DNA of 64,000 nt from JBGTLU01 sp041743935 (lineage in GTDB: Bacteria; Bacteroidota; Bacteroidia; Sphingobacteriales; Sphingobacteriaceae): NCBI GenBank assembly GCA_041743935.1, contig JBGTLU010000021.1, forward strand, positions 1-64,000, in the 5' to 3' direction. Positions 26,473 through 35,939 of this stretch are shown piece by piece. Position 1 is the stretch's first letter, and each line of letters begins with the position of its first letter. The notes beneath the pieces were generated by a model. That model was not told the DNA's origin and did no database searches. It saw only the letters and a list, made by a program, of their open reading frames with translations. The position numbers and the translations under genes were made by a program.

Positions 26473-26504
26473 CAAAATAGGCGAACATTCGTTCGCCTAT
26501 TTTG
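26473..26504. terminator. hairpin between mdh and the retropepsin gene
   Basis: Perfect 14-base-pair stem (26473-26486 with 26491-26504) and a 4-base loop. No long T tract follows on the minus strand, so termination may be partial or it may act in mRNA processing. Confidence 0.7.
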
Positions 26505-26523
26505 AAATTAATTAAGTTTAAAA

Positions 26524-27462
26524 TTAAATCAAATTCATATCACTCAATACCTGGTTCATGTTACGAACGGCATCGGCACTTTTATTAAATGCAGCTTGCT
26601 CATCGGTAGTGAGTTTATAATCTACTATAGATTCCCAACCGTTTCTGCCAATTACCACTGGTACACCTAGGCAAATATCTTTTTGTCCGTATTCGCCATC
26701 TAAATACACGCAACAAGGCATAATTCTTTTTTGGTTACGGATGATGTTCTCAACTAAATCGGCTCCAGCAGCACCCGGTGCATACCATGCCGATGTGCCC
26801 AATAATCCGGTTAGTGTTGCACCGCCCACCATGGTATCGGCAGCTACTTTTTGTAGCGCATCGGCAGCTAAGTAATTACTTACAGTAGTTCCTTGGTAGG
26901 TTGCTAAACGGGTTAAAGGTATCATGGTGGTATCGCCGTGTCCGCCAATTACTACACCTTGTAAATCGTTGGCGGGGCAGTTTAACGCATTACTTAAATA
27001 ATATTTAAAACGAGAAGAGTCTAAAATTCCTCCCATGCCTATAATTTGATTTTTTGGTACACCACTGGACTTTAATGCCAGATAGGTCATGGTGTCCATG
27101 GGATTACTTACCACTACAATAATTACTTTTGGTGAGTGTTTTAAAAGATTTTCGGTAACAGTTTTTACAATTCCTGCATTTATTCCAATGAGTTCTTCGC
27201 GAGTCATACCTGGTTTGCGAGGTATGCCTGAGGTAATTACTGCCACATCGGTGCCAGCGGTTTTACTATAATCGTTTGTAACGCCGGTTACTTTAGCATT
27301 AAACCCTAACAAAGTTGCTGTTTGCATCATATCAATGGCTTTGCCTTCGGCAAAACCTTCTTTGATGTCTAACAACACAATTTCTTCGGCTAATTCTCTA
27401 CGTAAAATATTATCTGCACAAGTAGCACCTACGGCTCCGGCTCCTACAACTGTAATTTTCAT
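26524..27462 (-). CDS. mdh: malate dehydrogenase (LDH-like type)
   Basis: 312-residue NAD-dependent enzyme that interconverts malate and oxaloacetate in the TCA cycle. The NAD-binding GAGAVGATCA motif (residues 7-16) is followed by the malate-specific loop IPRKPGMTREELI (Arg at about 81 and 87), SNPMD and the catalytic GGHGDTTMIP (His near 175). Length is normal for the tetrameric form. It appears to have its own promoter (a near-consensus TATCTTCG on the minus strand at about 27489-27482). Confidence 0.96.
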   Translation of the reverse strand: MKITVVGAGAVGATCADNILRRELAEEIVLLDIKEGFAEGKAIDMMQTATLLGFNAKVTGVTNDYSKTAGTDVAVITSGIPRKPGMTREELIGINAGIVKTVTENLLKHSPKVIIVVVSNPMDTMTYLALKSSGVPKNQIIGMGGILDSSRFKYYLSNALNCPANDLQGVVIGGHGDTTMIPLTRLATYQGTTVSNYLAADALQKVAADTMVGGATLTGLLGTSAWYAPGAAGADLVENIIRNQKRIMPCCVYLDGEYGQKDICLGVPVVIGRNGWESIVDYKLTTDEQAAFNKSADAVRNMNQVLSDMNLI

Positions 27463-27513
27463 GGTTTCAAATTTTAATGTGCGAAGATACTCAGGTAAAT
27501 CCTAGATATAAAA

Positions 27514-28233
27514 TTATGCAGAAACTTTATTCGATTTTCTTAGGATACTCAACCCCCAAATATCTGTCGTGATTTTAAATATGCTTAACAGTATAACAAA
27601 TGGAACTGCGGCTTTCAAAAACATTGCAACCATGCCTCCAAATATCACCACAAATTGTTGGATTAGAATCCTGCTGTAGGGCTGAAACATTATGATTAAA
27701 GGATGTAATCTTTTAAAATCATTATTCCATATATATCCGTAATATTCTCTAAAACCAACATGTAAAAACATGAAAACAGCCATATAAAAAATAGGAGATC
27801 CTGGCTGACCAAAAACATGATTTAGCATGGCAAAAATCCCTGAAAATAACCCAAAATCTCCACCGAAAACACTAGTGATAAATACAGATTGGCCAATAAT
27901 AAAGAAGTTGTAATGTACTAGAAAAAACAAACCTAAACCCATTTTACTGCCAAAGGATCCGTATAAATTTGTATCACGCTTAAAAGAATCCAACGTATTT
28001 TCATCTTTCATTAAATTACCAAATAATGATTTTACCTGATGTTTTAATTCTTCGTTGGTAGGATTTGCATCACTCAAAAGCAATTTAATAAAAGTGAAAA
28101 AGCCAATGTATATGGTTTCAATAAAATACAGAACCACTACCGTATAGGCATCCCAGTCTAAAAAAAATACACCAAATAGCGGAATTAAGTGCAGGATTAC
28201 GATGCCCGGAATTTCTTTTTTGTGTACAAGCAT
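27514..28233 (-). CDS. integral membrane protein, DUF6498-like
   Basis: 239-residue protein with about six hydrophobic segments (starting at residues 10, 31, 103, 122, 150 and 205). The opening HLIPLFGVFFLDWDAYTVVVLY resembles the DUF6498 family, whose function is unknown. It has no clear catalytic motif. It lies between mdh (same strand, 51 bases apart) and divergent dnaE. Confidence 0.65.
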   Translation of the reverse strand: MLVHKKEIPGIVILHLIPLFGVFFLDWDAYTVVVLYFIETIYIGFFTFIKLLLSDANPTNEELKHQVKSLFGNLMKDENTLDSFKRDTNLYGSFGSKMGLGLFFLVHYNFFIIGQSVFITSVFGGDFGLFSGIFAMLNHVFGQPGSPIFYMAVFMFLHVGFREYYGYIWNNDFKRLHPLIIMFQPYSRILIQQFVVIFGGMVAMFLKAAVPFVILLSIFKITTDIWGLSILRKSNKVSA

Positions 28234-28288
28234 AAATTAATTTTTTAGGTGTTGATAAGTAGGGTATGCAAGCTTACATCCAATTCAA

Positions 28289-28296
28289 TAAATTTG
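28289..28296 (+). promoter_or_regulatory. -7 element for dnaE
   Basis: TAAATTTG at 28289-28296, 46 bases before the dnaE ATG. No TTG was found at standard spacing. Confidence 0.4.
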
Positions 28297-28342
28297 AAAT
28301 CTTATACATTTTTTTTTCCATAATTGAACAAAGCTTTAATCA

Positions 28343-31300
28343 ATGCCCCAGTTTAGTCATCTTCACGTACATACCCAATTCTCTTTATTAGATGGCGCGG
28401 CCGATATTAAGAAATTATTCGGAAAAGCCAAAGAGGATAACATGCCCGCCATGGCAATTACAGACCATGGAAATATGTTTGGGGCATTTAAATTTGTTGC
28501 AGAGGCAAAAAAACATGGCATAAAACCAATTGTAGGATGTGAGTTTTACATGGTAGAAGACCGACATAAAAAACAATTCACCAAAGAAAATAGAGACATC
28601 CGATACCATCAATTACTATTAGCAAAAAATGAAGAGGGTTATAGAAACCTCTCAAAACTTTGCTCTTTGGGTTTTATGGAAGGCTTATACAGTAAATGGC
28701 CTAGGATTGATAAAGAACTTTTGCTCCAATACCATAAAGGACTAATTGCAACTACCTGCTGTTTAGGTGCAGAAGTGCCTCAAGCCATTTTAAACCTTGG
28801 CGAAAAGAAAGCAGAGGAAGTTTTTAAATGGTGGTTAGATGTTTTTGAAGAGGATTATTACATCGAACTGCAACGACATGACATTCCAGAACAAGATAAG
28901 GTAAATGCCATTTTGTTAAAATTTGCAAAAAAGTACCAAGTAAAGGTTATTTGTTCCAACGATTCGCATTATGTTGACCAAGAAGATGCAAATGCACACG
29001 ATATTTTATTATGCGTTAATACCGGCGATGTAAAAAGTACCCCAATTGCTACCGACGAAGAGGGTGGTAAAGGGTATCGATTTGGTTTTCCCAACGATCA
29101 ATTCTATTTCAAAACACAGGCTCAAATGGAAGAGTTATTCCATGATTTGCCCGAAGCTTTAGACAATACCAATGAAATTGTAGATAAGGTAGAAATATTG
29201 GATTTAAATCGGGATATTTTATTGCCCAATTTTCCAGTTCCGGCAAATTTTGCCAATCAGGATGATTATTTAAAGCATTTAGCCTTTGAAGGTGCAAAAC
29301 ACCGCTACAAAGAAATATCTGCCGAAGTGGAAGAACGCTTAAATTTCGAATTGTTTACCATCCGAACCATGGGTTTTGCAGGCTATTTTCTAATTGTATC
29401 AGATTTCATTAAAGCCGGAAGAAATTTGGGAGTTTTAGTTGGTCCAGGTAGGGGTTCTGCTGCAGGTTCTGCTGTGGCATATTGCATTGGCATTACAAAC
29501 ATAGATCCAATCAAATATAATCTACTTTTCGAGCGATTTTTAAATCCGGATCGAAAATCCATGCCCGATATTGATACAGATTTTGACGATGAAGGCCGAC
29601 AAAAAGTAATTGATTATGTGGTGGATAAATATGGCAGAAACCAAGTTGCTCAAATCATCACCTATGGCTCTATGGCTGCAAAAATGAGTATAAAAGATGT
29701 AGCCAGAGCATTGGAATTACCTTTACAAGAATCTAATTACTTGGCCAAACTTGTACCAGATGCACCCGGTACAAATCTTGGATACGTACTAAGAACTCCA
29801 ATTAAAGGAAAGGATTCCTTAACAGAAAAATACCGAAAAGAAGATTTGGATAACATCCAAAAATTACAAGAAATTTATTCTGGGAACGGTTTACAAAGTA
29901 GGGTTTTACAAGAAGCCGAAAAACTAGAAGGCTCTGTACGAAATGTAGGTATACATGCTGCCGGTGTTATCATAGCACCACAAGATTTAACCGATTTATT
30001 GCCCATAACCACTGCCAAAGACTCGCCCTTATTGGTTACTCAATTTGATGGAAGTGTGGTAGAATCGGCGGGGGTAATTAAAATGGATTTTTTGGGATTA
30101 AAAACCCTAAGTATTATCAAAGACGCCATTCTTCAAATCCATAAAAATCATGGAGTTTTAATAGATATTGATAATATTCCATTGGATGATTCCAAAACTT
30201 TTGAATTATTGCAAAAAGGAAATACGGTTGGTATTTTTCAGTTTGAGGCTGCTCATTTGCAACCCATACTTAAGGAAATGAAACCCACTACTTTCGAAGA
30301 TTTAATTGCTTTAAATGCACTTAACAGGCCCGGCCCATCAGCGTATATTCCAAATTACATTGCAAGAAAACATGGCAGGGAAAAAGTACATTTTGATTTG
30401 CCAGTGATGGAAGAAATCCTGAGCGAAACTTTTGGTATAACCGTTTACCAAGAACAGGTAATGCTACTATCACAAAAACTCGCAAACTTTACTAAAGGTG
30501 ATGCAGATGTACTGCGTAAAGCAATGGGTAAAAAACACATGCCAACCTTAGATAAAATGAAACCGCAATTTTTGGAAGGGTGTGCAGCAAACGGCCACGA
30601 TACTAAAATTTGCGAAAAAATTTGGTTGGATTGGGAAGCCTTTGCTTTCTATGCCTTTAATAAATCACATTCTACCTGTTATGCCTTGGTTGCCTACCAA
30701 ACAGCCTATTTAAAAGCGCATTATCCGGCCGAGTTTATGTCGGCAATTCTGAATAACCAAAATAACATAGAGAAAATTACTTTCTTTATGGATGAGTGCA
30801 GGCATGCGGGCATTCCTGTTTTAGGCCCTGATGTAAATGAAAGTTCGGTGAAATTTACCGTTAATAAAAAAGGCGAAATACGTTTTGGGTTGGCAGGTAT
30901 AAAAGGGATCGGTGAAAAAGCAGTGGAGTCTATCATAGTAGAACGGGATACAAACGGACATTATACCGACATTTTTGATTTTGCCAGACGAAGCAACCCG
31001 CGAAGTGTAAATAAAAAAGCCTACGAGAATTTAGTGTATAGTGGAGCTTTTGATTGTTTTACCAATTTCCACCGGGCGCAATATTTTGGGGTATCTATGC
31101 AAGATAAATTTAATGGCATAGAACGGTTATTGAAATATGGTGCTGATTATCAAAATAATGTTAACAGTAATCAACATTCATTATTTGGCGCAACTACCGG
31201 AGCCGACATATCTGAACCTGCATTACCCGATGCCGATACTTGGCCATTGATTGAAGCCCTAAAATTCGAGAAAGAAGTGGTTGGTATGTATATATCCGGA

Positions 31301-31879
31301 CATCCTTTAGATGAATACAGATTAGAAATAAAAAACTTCACCAACACCACTTTTGCTAAATTAGATGAACATAGAGGAGACTTTAAATTAGCAGGTATTG
31401 TTACCGAATCAGCACAATTTCTAGCCAAAAACGGAAACCCGTATGGAAGATTTATGGTAGAGGATTACACAGGTAATTTTCAGTTTTCTTTATTTAAGGA
31501 TGCTTACTTAAAATACAAACACCTAACAGAAGTTGGAACTTGTATCTACTTAAAGGGAAAGATATCTGAAAGAAGAGACAGACCCGGGGAGTACGAACCC
31601 AGAATAGAAGAAATTCAACTTTTATCTAACATTAAAGACCAATTGGCAAAACAGCTAACTATTTCGGTAGATTTGAAAAACTTAGATTTAGAGTTGATAG
31701 ATTATTTGGATGGAATTATAAATTCTAATCCCGGAAAATGTACTTTAAAGATAATTGTAATAGATAACTCTGAAGGTATTAAGGTAGATTTAGCCTCTAA
31801 ATCATTAAAAATTTCGGTAAGTAATGAGCTAATTACCGAGCTAGATAAAATAGAAACGCTAGCTTATAAGCTTAACTAA
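28343..31879 (+). CDS. dnaE: DNA polymerase III alpha subunit
   Basis: 1178-residue replicative polymerase catalytic subunit. The N-terminal PHP domain starts HLHVHTQFSLLDGAADIKKL; the palm carries the catalytic PDIDTDFDD motif with Asp409 and Asp411, preceded by GPGRGSAAGSAVAY. The helix-hairpin-helix region (GLAGIKGIGEKAVESI) and an OB-fold region (GRFMVEDYTGNFQFSLF, about 1030-1046) follow. Length is normal for DnaE1 and there is no intein. It is probably monocistronic; trxA follows 60 bases later. Confidence 0.97.
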   Translation: MPQFSHLHVHTQFSLLDGAADIKKLFGKAKEDNMPAMAITDHGNMFGAFKFVAEAKKHGIKPIVGCEFYMVEDRHKKQFTKENRDIRYHQLLLAKNEEGYRNLSKLCSLGFMEGLYSKWPRIDKELLLQYHKGLIATTCCLGAEVPQAILNLGEKKAEEVFKWWLDVFEEDYYIELQRHDIPEQDKVNAILLKFAKKYQVKVICSNDSHYVDQEDANAHDILLCVNTGDVKSTPIATDEEGGKGYRFGFPNDQFYFKTQAQMEELFHDLPEALDNTNEIVDKVEILDLNRDILLPNFPVPANFANQDDYLKHLAFEGAKHRYKEISAEVEERLNFELFTIRTMGFAGYFLIVSDFIKAGRNLGVLVGPGRGSAAGSAVAYCIGITNIDPIKYNLLFERFLNPDRKSMPDIDTDFDDEGRQKVIDYVVDKYGRNQVAQIITYGSMAAKMSIKDVARALELPLQESNYLAKLVPDAPGTNLGYVLRTPIKGKDSLTEKYRKEDLDNIQKLQEIYSGNGLQSRVLQEAEKLEGSVRNVGIHAAGVIIAPQDLTDLLPITTAKDSPLLVTQFDGSVVESAGVIKMDFLGLKTLSIIKDAILQIHKNHGVLIDIDNIPLDDSKTFELLQKGNTVGIFQFEAAHLQPILKEMKPTTFEDLIALNALNRPGPSAYIPNYIARKHGREKVHFDLPVMEEILSETFGITVYQEQVMLLSQKLANFTKGDADVLRKAMGKKHMPTLDKMKPQFLEGCAANGHDTKICEKIWLDWEAFAFYAFNKSHSTCYALVAYQTAYLKAHYPAEFMSAILNNQNNIEKITFFMDECRHAGIPVLGPDVNESSVKFTVNKKGEIRFGLAGIKGIGEKAVESIIVERDTNGHYTDIFDFARRSNPRSVNKKAYENLVYSGAFDCFTNFHRAQYFGVSMQDKFNGIERLLKYGADYQNNVNSNQHSLFGATTGADISEPALPDADTWPLIEALKFEKEVVGMYISGHPLDEYRLEIKNFTNTTFAKLDEHRGDFKLAGIVTESAQFLAKNGNPYGRFMVEDYTGNFQFSLFKDAYLKYKHLTEVGTCIYLKGKISERRDRPGEYEPRIEEIQLLSNIKDQLAKQLTISVDLKNLDLELIDYLDGIINSNPGKCTLKIIVIDNSEGIKVDLASKSLKISVSNELITELDKIETLAYKLN

Positions 31880-31939
31880 ACTTAATGGAATAACTATTGT
31901 TAAAATAATAACTCAATTTATAACTTAAATAACAAAAAT

Positions 31940-32260
31940 ATGGCTTTAGAATTAACAGATGCAAATTTCGACGAGTTAGTGTTGAAATCAGATAAACCAG
32001 TATTGGTAGATTTTTGGGCAGAATGGTGTGGCCCATGTCGCATGGTAGGTCCAATTGTGGAAGAATTGGCAAAAGATTATGACGGAAAGGCAGTTGTAGG
32101 AAAAGTAGATGTAGATAGTAACCCCGGAATTTCGATGAAATTTGGAATTCGTAACATTCCTGCTCTTTTATTTTTCAAAAATGGTGAAGTTGTAGATAAG
32201 CAAATTGGCGCTGTACCAAAATCTATTTTAGCAAACAAACTGGATGCTCAATTAGCATAA
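31940..32260 (+). CDS. trxA: thioredoxin
   Basis: 106-residue cytosolic disulfide reductase. The redox motif WCGPC has Cys30 and Cys33, preceded by DFWAE; the conserved cis-Pro lies in RNIPALLFF (about residue 74). It lacks a signal peptide. It follows dnaE on the same strand and ends in a clear terminator at 32280. Confidence 0.97.
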   Translation: MALELTDANFDELVLKSDKPVLVDFWAEWCGPCRMVGPIVEELAKDYDGKAVVGKVDVDSNPGISMKFGIRNIPALLFFKNGEVVDKQIGAVPKSILANKLDAQLA

Positions 32261-32279
32261 TCCTTTTCATAAATTTATT

Positions 32280-32316
32280 AAGCCACTCCTTTAATTAGAA
32301 GAGAGTGGCTTTTTTA
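32280..32316 (+). terminator. terminator of trxA
   Basis: Nine-base-pair stem AAGCCACTC (32280-32288) with GAGTGGCTT (32303-32311), 14-base loop, followed by TTTTTAT. Confidence 0.9.
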
Positions 32317-32365
32317 TATAATATTTTTTGTTTTGATTGGATGAAAATGAATAAATACTTACATC

Positions 32366-32407
32366 ATCTAAAATCGCATATCTAAAATCTAACATCTAAA
32401 ATTCTAC
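32366..32407 (-). repeat. heptad-phased tract after the ZIP transporter gene
   Basis: ATCTAAAAT occurs at 32366, 32380 and 32394, exactly 14 bases apart. Read as heptads the tract is six units, with ATCTAAA at 32366-32372, 32380-32386 and 32394-32400 and the related ATCTAAC at 32387-32393. It ends three bases from the ZIP gene stop codon. Confidence 0.85.
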
Positions 32408-32410
32408 AAC

Positions 32411-33130
32411 TTATCCATGTCCAACAAAAAATCCGGCGATGGCAATTCCAACACCTATTAGGATTGCAATCGTTTTCTTTCGATTGAATTGATGATCAAC
32501 ACTGCTTTCAAAAAGTATGGTTGTAGAAATATGTAAGAAAATTCCAATGACAATAGCAATGATATAGTCGAAATAGCTTGCAAAATTTCCGATAGCGTTT
32601 TCACTTAATAGTTGGCTAATCCAATATCCCAATGGCGACATAATGGCAAAAATAGATAGAAGAATGAATACATTTTTTGTTATTGTACCGCGTTGTAACA
32701 AAATGCTGGTTAATGCAAAAGCTGCGGGTATGTGGTGTAGGGCAATTCCCCACATTAAATGATGATGATTTGCATCATTGGCTAAAGGCATTGCTTCTAA
32801 AAAGGCATGTAAGCACAAGCTAATCATTATTGCAACCGGAAAATTTTTTTCATGCCCATGGTGATGAATGTGGCCATGTTCAATACCTCCAGAAAATTGT
32901 TCGAGTACGATCTGAAACGCAAATCCGGCTAAAACAAACAAACCAATGTATTCATTTCCGGAACTATAAACACTAGGTATTAGATGTAATGCTGTAATGC
33001 CAAACAAATAGGCCCCACTAAATGATAATAATAGTTTTAGGTTTTTGGTATTATCTTTTTTTAAAATGAAAACTGCTATACCACCCAAAAATGCACTGGT
33101 AAATAAAATCAGAATGCTAAATAGATCCAT
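32411..33130 (-). CDS. ZIP family divalent metal transporter
   Basis: 239-residue inner membrane protein with eight predicted spans. The cytoplasmic His-rich loop (HGHIHHHGH, about residues 84-92) and the metal-site helix SLCLHAFLEAMPLA followed by ALHHIPAAFALT are the ZIP signature residues. Zinc or iron uptake is the likely role; the metal is not determinable. Its start overlaps the PAP2 gene by 14 bases, making it the last gene of a methyltransferase-PAP2-ZIP operon. Confidence 0.87.
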   Translation of the reverse strand: MDLFSILILFTSAFLGGIAVFILKKDNTKNLKLLLSFSGAYLFGITALHLIPSVYSSGNEYIGLFVLAGFAFQIVLEQFSGGIEHGHIHHHGHEKNFPVAIMISLCLHAFLEAMPLANDANHHHLMWGIALHHIPAAFALTSILLQRGTITKNVFILLSIFAIMSPLGYWISQLLSENAIGNFASYFDYIIAIVIGIFLHISTTILFESSVDHQFNRKKTIAILIGVGIAIAGFFVGHG

Positions 33131-33695
33131 TCGAATTGGTTAAAATTATTTGTCTAAAAAATTTAAAAGTTATTATCCCGCAAAAAAATCCAATTAATGC
33201 ACCACATATCACATCAAAAGGATAATGAACTCCAACATATACTTGGGCATAACTAATGGATGCTGCCCAAAACACACCAAGAAATATTATTCCTTTCCAT
33301 TTGGAATAAAAACAAGAAATTAGAAAAGTAGCTACTGCAAAATGGTTACTAGCATGGGTAGAAACAAAACTATAACCCGGGCCGCAATCCACTAAATTTC
33401 TGATGCTCCCAATTAAATTTACATCGTTACAAGGTCTAATTCTTTGTACAATAGGTTTAATTATGCTTGCACTTAAAAAATCAGAAAGACCAAAACAAAC
33501 CAAAAGAAAGAGGATTAAATAAATTCCATTCACTTTATATTCTCTTATTACAAATACAATGATGAAAATATAAATCGGAGCCCAGAAATATTTATTCCGT
33601 ATGGGGGGTAATATCACATCTAAAAAGGAATTGGTATAGATGCCATTAATTGCATAAAATAATTGAAGATCAATAGCTTTTAAAGTTTCAATCAT
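33117..33695 (-). CDS. PAP2 superfamily membrane phosphatase
   Basis: 192-residue integral membrane phosphatase of the phosphatidic acid phosphatase type 2 group. The three catalytic motifs are visible: KPIVQRIRPC (C1), the YSFVSTHASNHF segment (C2, with the S-H pair) and YVGVHYPFDVICGA (C3). Likely substrates are undecaprenyl pyrophosphate or lipid phosphates such as lipid A precursors. It overlaps the methyltransferase by 8 bases and the ZIP gene by 14 bases. Confidence 0.88.
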   Translation of the reverse strand: MIETLKAIDLQLFYAINGIYTNSFLDVILPPIRNKYFWAPIYIFIIVFVIREYKVNGIYLILFLLVCFGLSDFLSASIIKPIVQRIRPCNDVNLIGSIRNLVDCGPGYSFVSTHASNHFAVATFLISCFYSKWKGIIFLGVFWAASISYAQVYVGVHYPFDVICGALIGFFCGIITFKFFRQIILTNSNGSI

Positions 33696-34431
33696 TCTTT
33701 TTGCCTATAAAAATTAATCGTTCTGAGTTTTTATTATCAAAGGCATTTAAATCATAATCACCAAAAACAGATTGAATTTTTATGCCAGCTTTGGTAAAAT
33801 ATCGTTCAAAATCTACTACGCTTAATGCTCTAACCTCTTCTTTAAACGCCATTTTTTTGTCTAAATGCTCAAAACTTATTTCCTTGGTGACAAAATTATT
33901 AATGATTTTTCTATGAATATGAAACTCTATCCCTTCCATGGTTTTTACTTCTCTTACCACCAGATTATTTTTTATTTTTTCGATGTTCATGAAATCCATC
34001 ACCAAAACACCACCTGGTTTTAAGGCTTTAGCAAACATGTTAATGGCGTGTTGGTTATCCGACTCCTTTTCAAAATACCCAAAACTAGTAAACAGATTCA
34101 GAACAATATCAAAATAATTGATATAGAATAAATTTCGGATATCATGCACCCAAAAATGAAGATGTTCATTTTCAAAAGCCGATGCATGTTTTATGCTTTC
34201 TTTTGATAAATCTATTCCGGTTACATCATAACCTTTTTTATTTAAGTATATAGAATGTCTGCCTTTACCGCATGCTGCATCTAAAATTTTAACCGAACCA
34301 CCTGGTGAAAGATGCGAACAAATGTTATCAATAAAATGTTCTGCCTCTTCTAAATTGCGTTGACTGTATAAAATATGGTAGTAAGGTGAATTAAACCAGT
34401 TATGATACCATTTTTGATTTTGATTGGGCAT
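33688..34431 (-). CDS. class I SAM-dependent methyltransferase
   Basis: 247-residue Rossmann-fold methyltransferase. SAM motif I is ILDAACGKGRHSIYL (about residues 48-62) with the acidic residue of motif II in GIDLSKESI. DIVLNLFTSFGYFE is the typical motif IV of small-molecule methyltransferases in this group. Substrate unknown. It is the first gene of the operon with PAP2 and ZIP and is divergent from glmM. Confidence 0.84.
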   Translation of the reverse strand: MPNQNQKWYHNWFNSPYYHILYSQRNLEEAEHFIDNICSHLSPGGSVKILDAACGKGRHSIYLNKKGYDVTGIDLSKESIKHASAFENEHLHFWVHDIRNLFYINYFDIVLNLFTSFGYFEKESDNQHAINMFAKALKPGGVLVMDFMNIEKIKNNLVVREVKTMEGIEFHIHRKIINNFVTKEISFEHLDKKMAFKEEVRALSVVDFERYFTKAGIKIQSVFGDYDLNAFDNKNSERLIFIGKKND

Positions 34432-34436
34432 AGCAG

Positions 34437-34463
34437 CAAATATAGAAAAACACTTTCGCTCAA
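34437..34463 (-). promoter_or_regulatory. promoter of the methyltransferase-PAP2-ZIP operon
   Basis: Minus-strand TATATTTG (34444 to 34437) with a TTG at 34463-34461, spacer 16 bases. The element ends 5 bases before the ATG. Confidence 0.55.
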
Positions 34464-34479
34464 AATTAAAATAGTATGA

Positions 34480-34509
34480 TTGCTTAGCACTCTTTATTTT
34501 CTAATTTTG
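34480..34509 (+). promoter_or_regulatory. promoter of glmM
   Basis: TTG at 34480-34482, 19-base spacer, TAATTTTG at 34502-34509; a full consensus match. Leader about 20 bases to the TTG start codon. Confidence 0.75.
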
Positions 34510-34534
34510 TATTTCCTTAAGAAACATATATAAC

Positions 34535-35926
34535 TTGACATTAATAAAATCAATATCGGGAATTAGAGGCACCATTGGTGGCAAACCCGGAGATGCACTA
34601 ACCCCTTCCGACATCGTAAAATTTACTGCTGCATATGGCAAATGGATACTGGAAACCACTGGAATTAATAAAATTGTAATTGGCAGAGATGCTCGTATTT
34701 CTGGCGAAATGGTGCGAAACATAGTAGTTGGCACTTTGCAAGGAATGGGTATAGATGTTATAGATCTTGGATTATCTACCACACCAACAGTAGAAATTGC
34801 TGTACCCGATGAAAAAGCAGGCGGCGGTATTATCCTCACTGCAAGTCATAACCCCAAACAATGGAATGCACTGAAATTACTGAATAGTAAAGGTGAGTTT
34901 ATATCAGATGCCGAAGGAAAAAAAATATTAGAAATAGCAGAATCAGATGATATTGAGTTTGCCGAAGTAACTAAACTAGGCTCTGTTAGCATGGATAATA
35001 GCTATGCTAAAAAGCACATAGATAAGATTTTAGCCTTGCCATTGGTAGATGTAGATGCCATTACAAAAGCAAATTTTTCTGTAGTGATAGATTGTGTTAA
35101 TTCTACCGGAGGAATTTTTGTTCCTATGTTATTGCGTGCTCTTGGAGTAAAAACAATCCACGAATTATTTTGTACCCCAGATGGAAAATTTCTGCACAAC
35201 CCCGAACCATTACCCGAAAATTTAACTGCTCTTTCGCAAGAAGTTATTGCTCGTAAAGCTAATATTGGTATAGCGGTAGATCCGGATGTGGATAGATTAT
35301 GCTTTGTTTGCGAAGACGGTACCATGTTTGGCGAAGAATATACTTTGGTTGCGGTAGCAGACTATGTACTGAGTAACAAAGTTGGTAATACGGTTTCCAA
35401 TTTATCCTCCACACGTGCACTACGTGATGTAACAGAAAAACATGGGGGCACTTATCAAGCTTCGGCTGTAGGAGAGGTGAATGTGGTAAATTTAATGAAA
35501 GCAACCAATGCAATAATTGGAGGAGAGGGCAATGGCGGAATTATCTATCCTGAATCTCATTATGGCAGAGATGCACTCGTTGGTATAGCCTTGTTTTTAA
35601 CCCATTTAGCTAAACACGGTAAAACCATTTCAAATTTAAAAAGTACTTATCCTTCCTATTATATTTCTAAGAATAAAATTACGTTAGAGGAAGGAATGGA
35701 CATTGATGCTTTGTTGTCGAAATTGCAAGAAAAATATAAAAAACAACCTATAAGTACAATTGATGGAGTAAGAATTGAGTTTGATAAAGATTGGGTTCAT
35801 CTTCGTAAATCAAACACTGAGCCAATTATTCGAATATATTCTGAATCTAATTCAGAGACAACAGCCGATTTGTTGGCACAAAAAATCATCAAAGATTTTG
35901 GTGATTTAATACAAAAACCTAATTAA
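34535..35926 (+). CDS. glmM: phosphoglucosamine mutase
   Basis: 463-residue alpha-D-phosphohexomutase that converts glucosamine-6-P to glucosamine-1-P for peptidoglycan and LPS. The active phosphoserine is Ser104 in ILTASHNPKQWNALK; the metal loop DPDVDRLCFV (about 248-257) and the sugar loop GGEGNGGIIYPE (about 329-340) are present, and the C-terminal phosphate loop LRKSNTEPIIRIY is intact. The start is TTG at 34535; the following TLIKSISGIRGTIGG matches the family N terminus. The cysteine desulfurase gene follows after 13 bases. Confidence 0.93.
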   Translation: MTLIKSISGIRGTIGGKPGDALTPSDIVKFTAAYGKWILETTGINKIVIGRDARISGEMVRNIVVGTLQGMGIDVIDLGLSTTPTVEIAVPDEKAGGGIILTASHNPKQWNALKLLNSKGEFISDAEGKKILEIAESDDIEFAEVTKLGSVSMDNSYAKKHIDKILALPLVDVDAITKANFSVVIDCVNSTGGIFVPMLLRALGVKTIHELFCTPDGKFLHNPEPLPENLTALSQEVIARKANIGIAVDPDVDRLCFVCEDGTMFGEEYTLVAVADYVLSNKVGNTVSNLSSTRALRDVTEKHGGTYQASAVGEVNVVNLMKATNAIIGGEGNGGIIYPESHYGRDALVGIALFLTHLAKHGKTISNLKSTYPSYYISKNKITLEEGMDIDALLSKLQEKYKKQPISTIDGVRIEFDKDWVHLRKSNTEPIIRIYSESNSETTADLLAQKIIKDFGDLIQKPN

Positions 35927-35939
35927 AACAAAGATTGAA

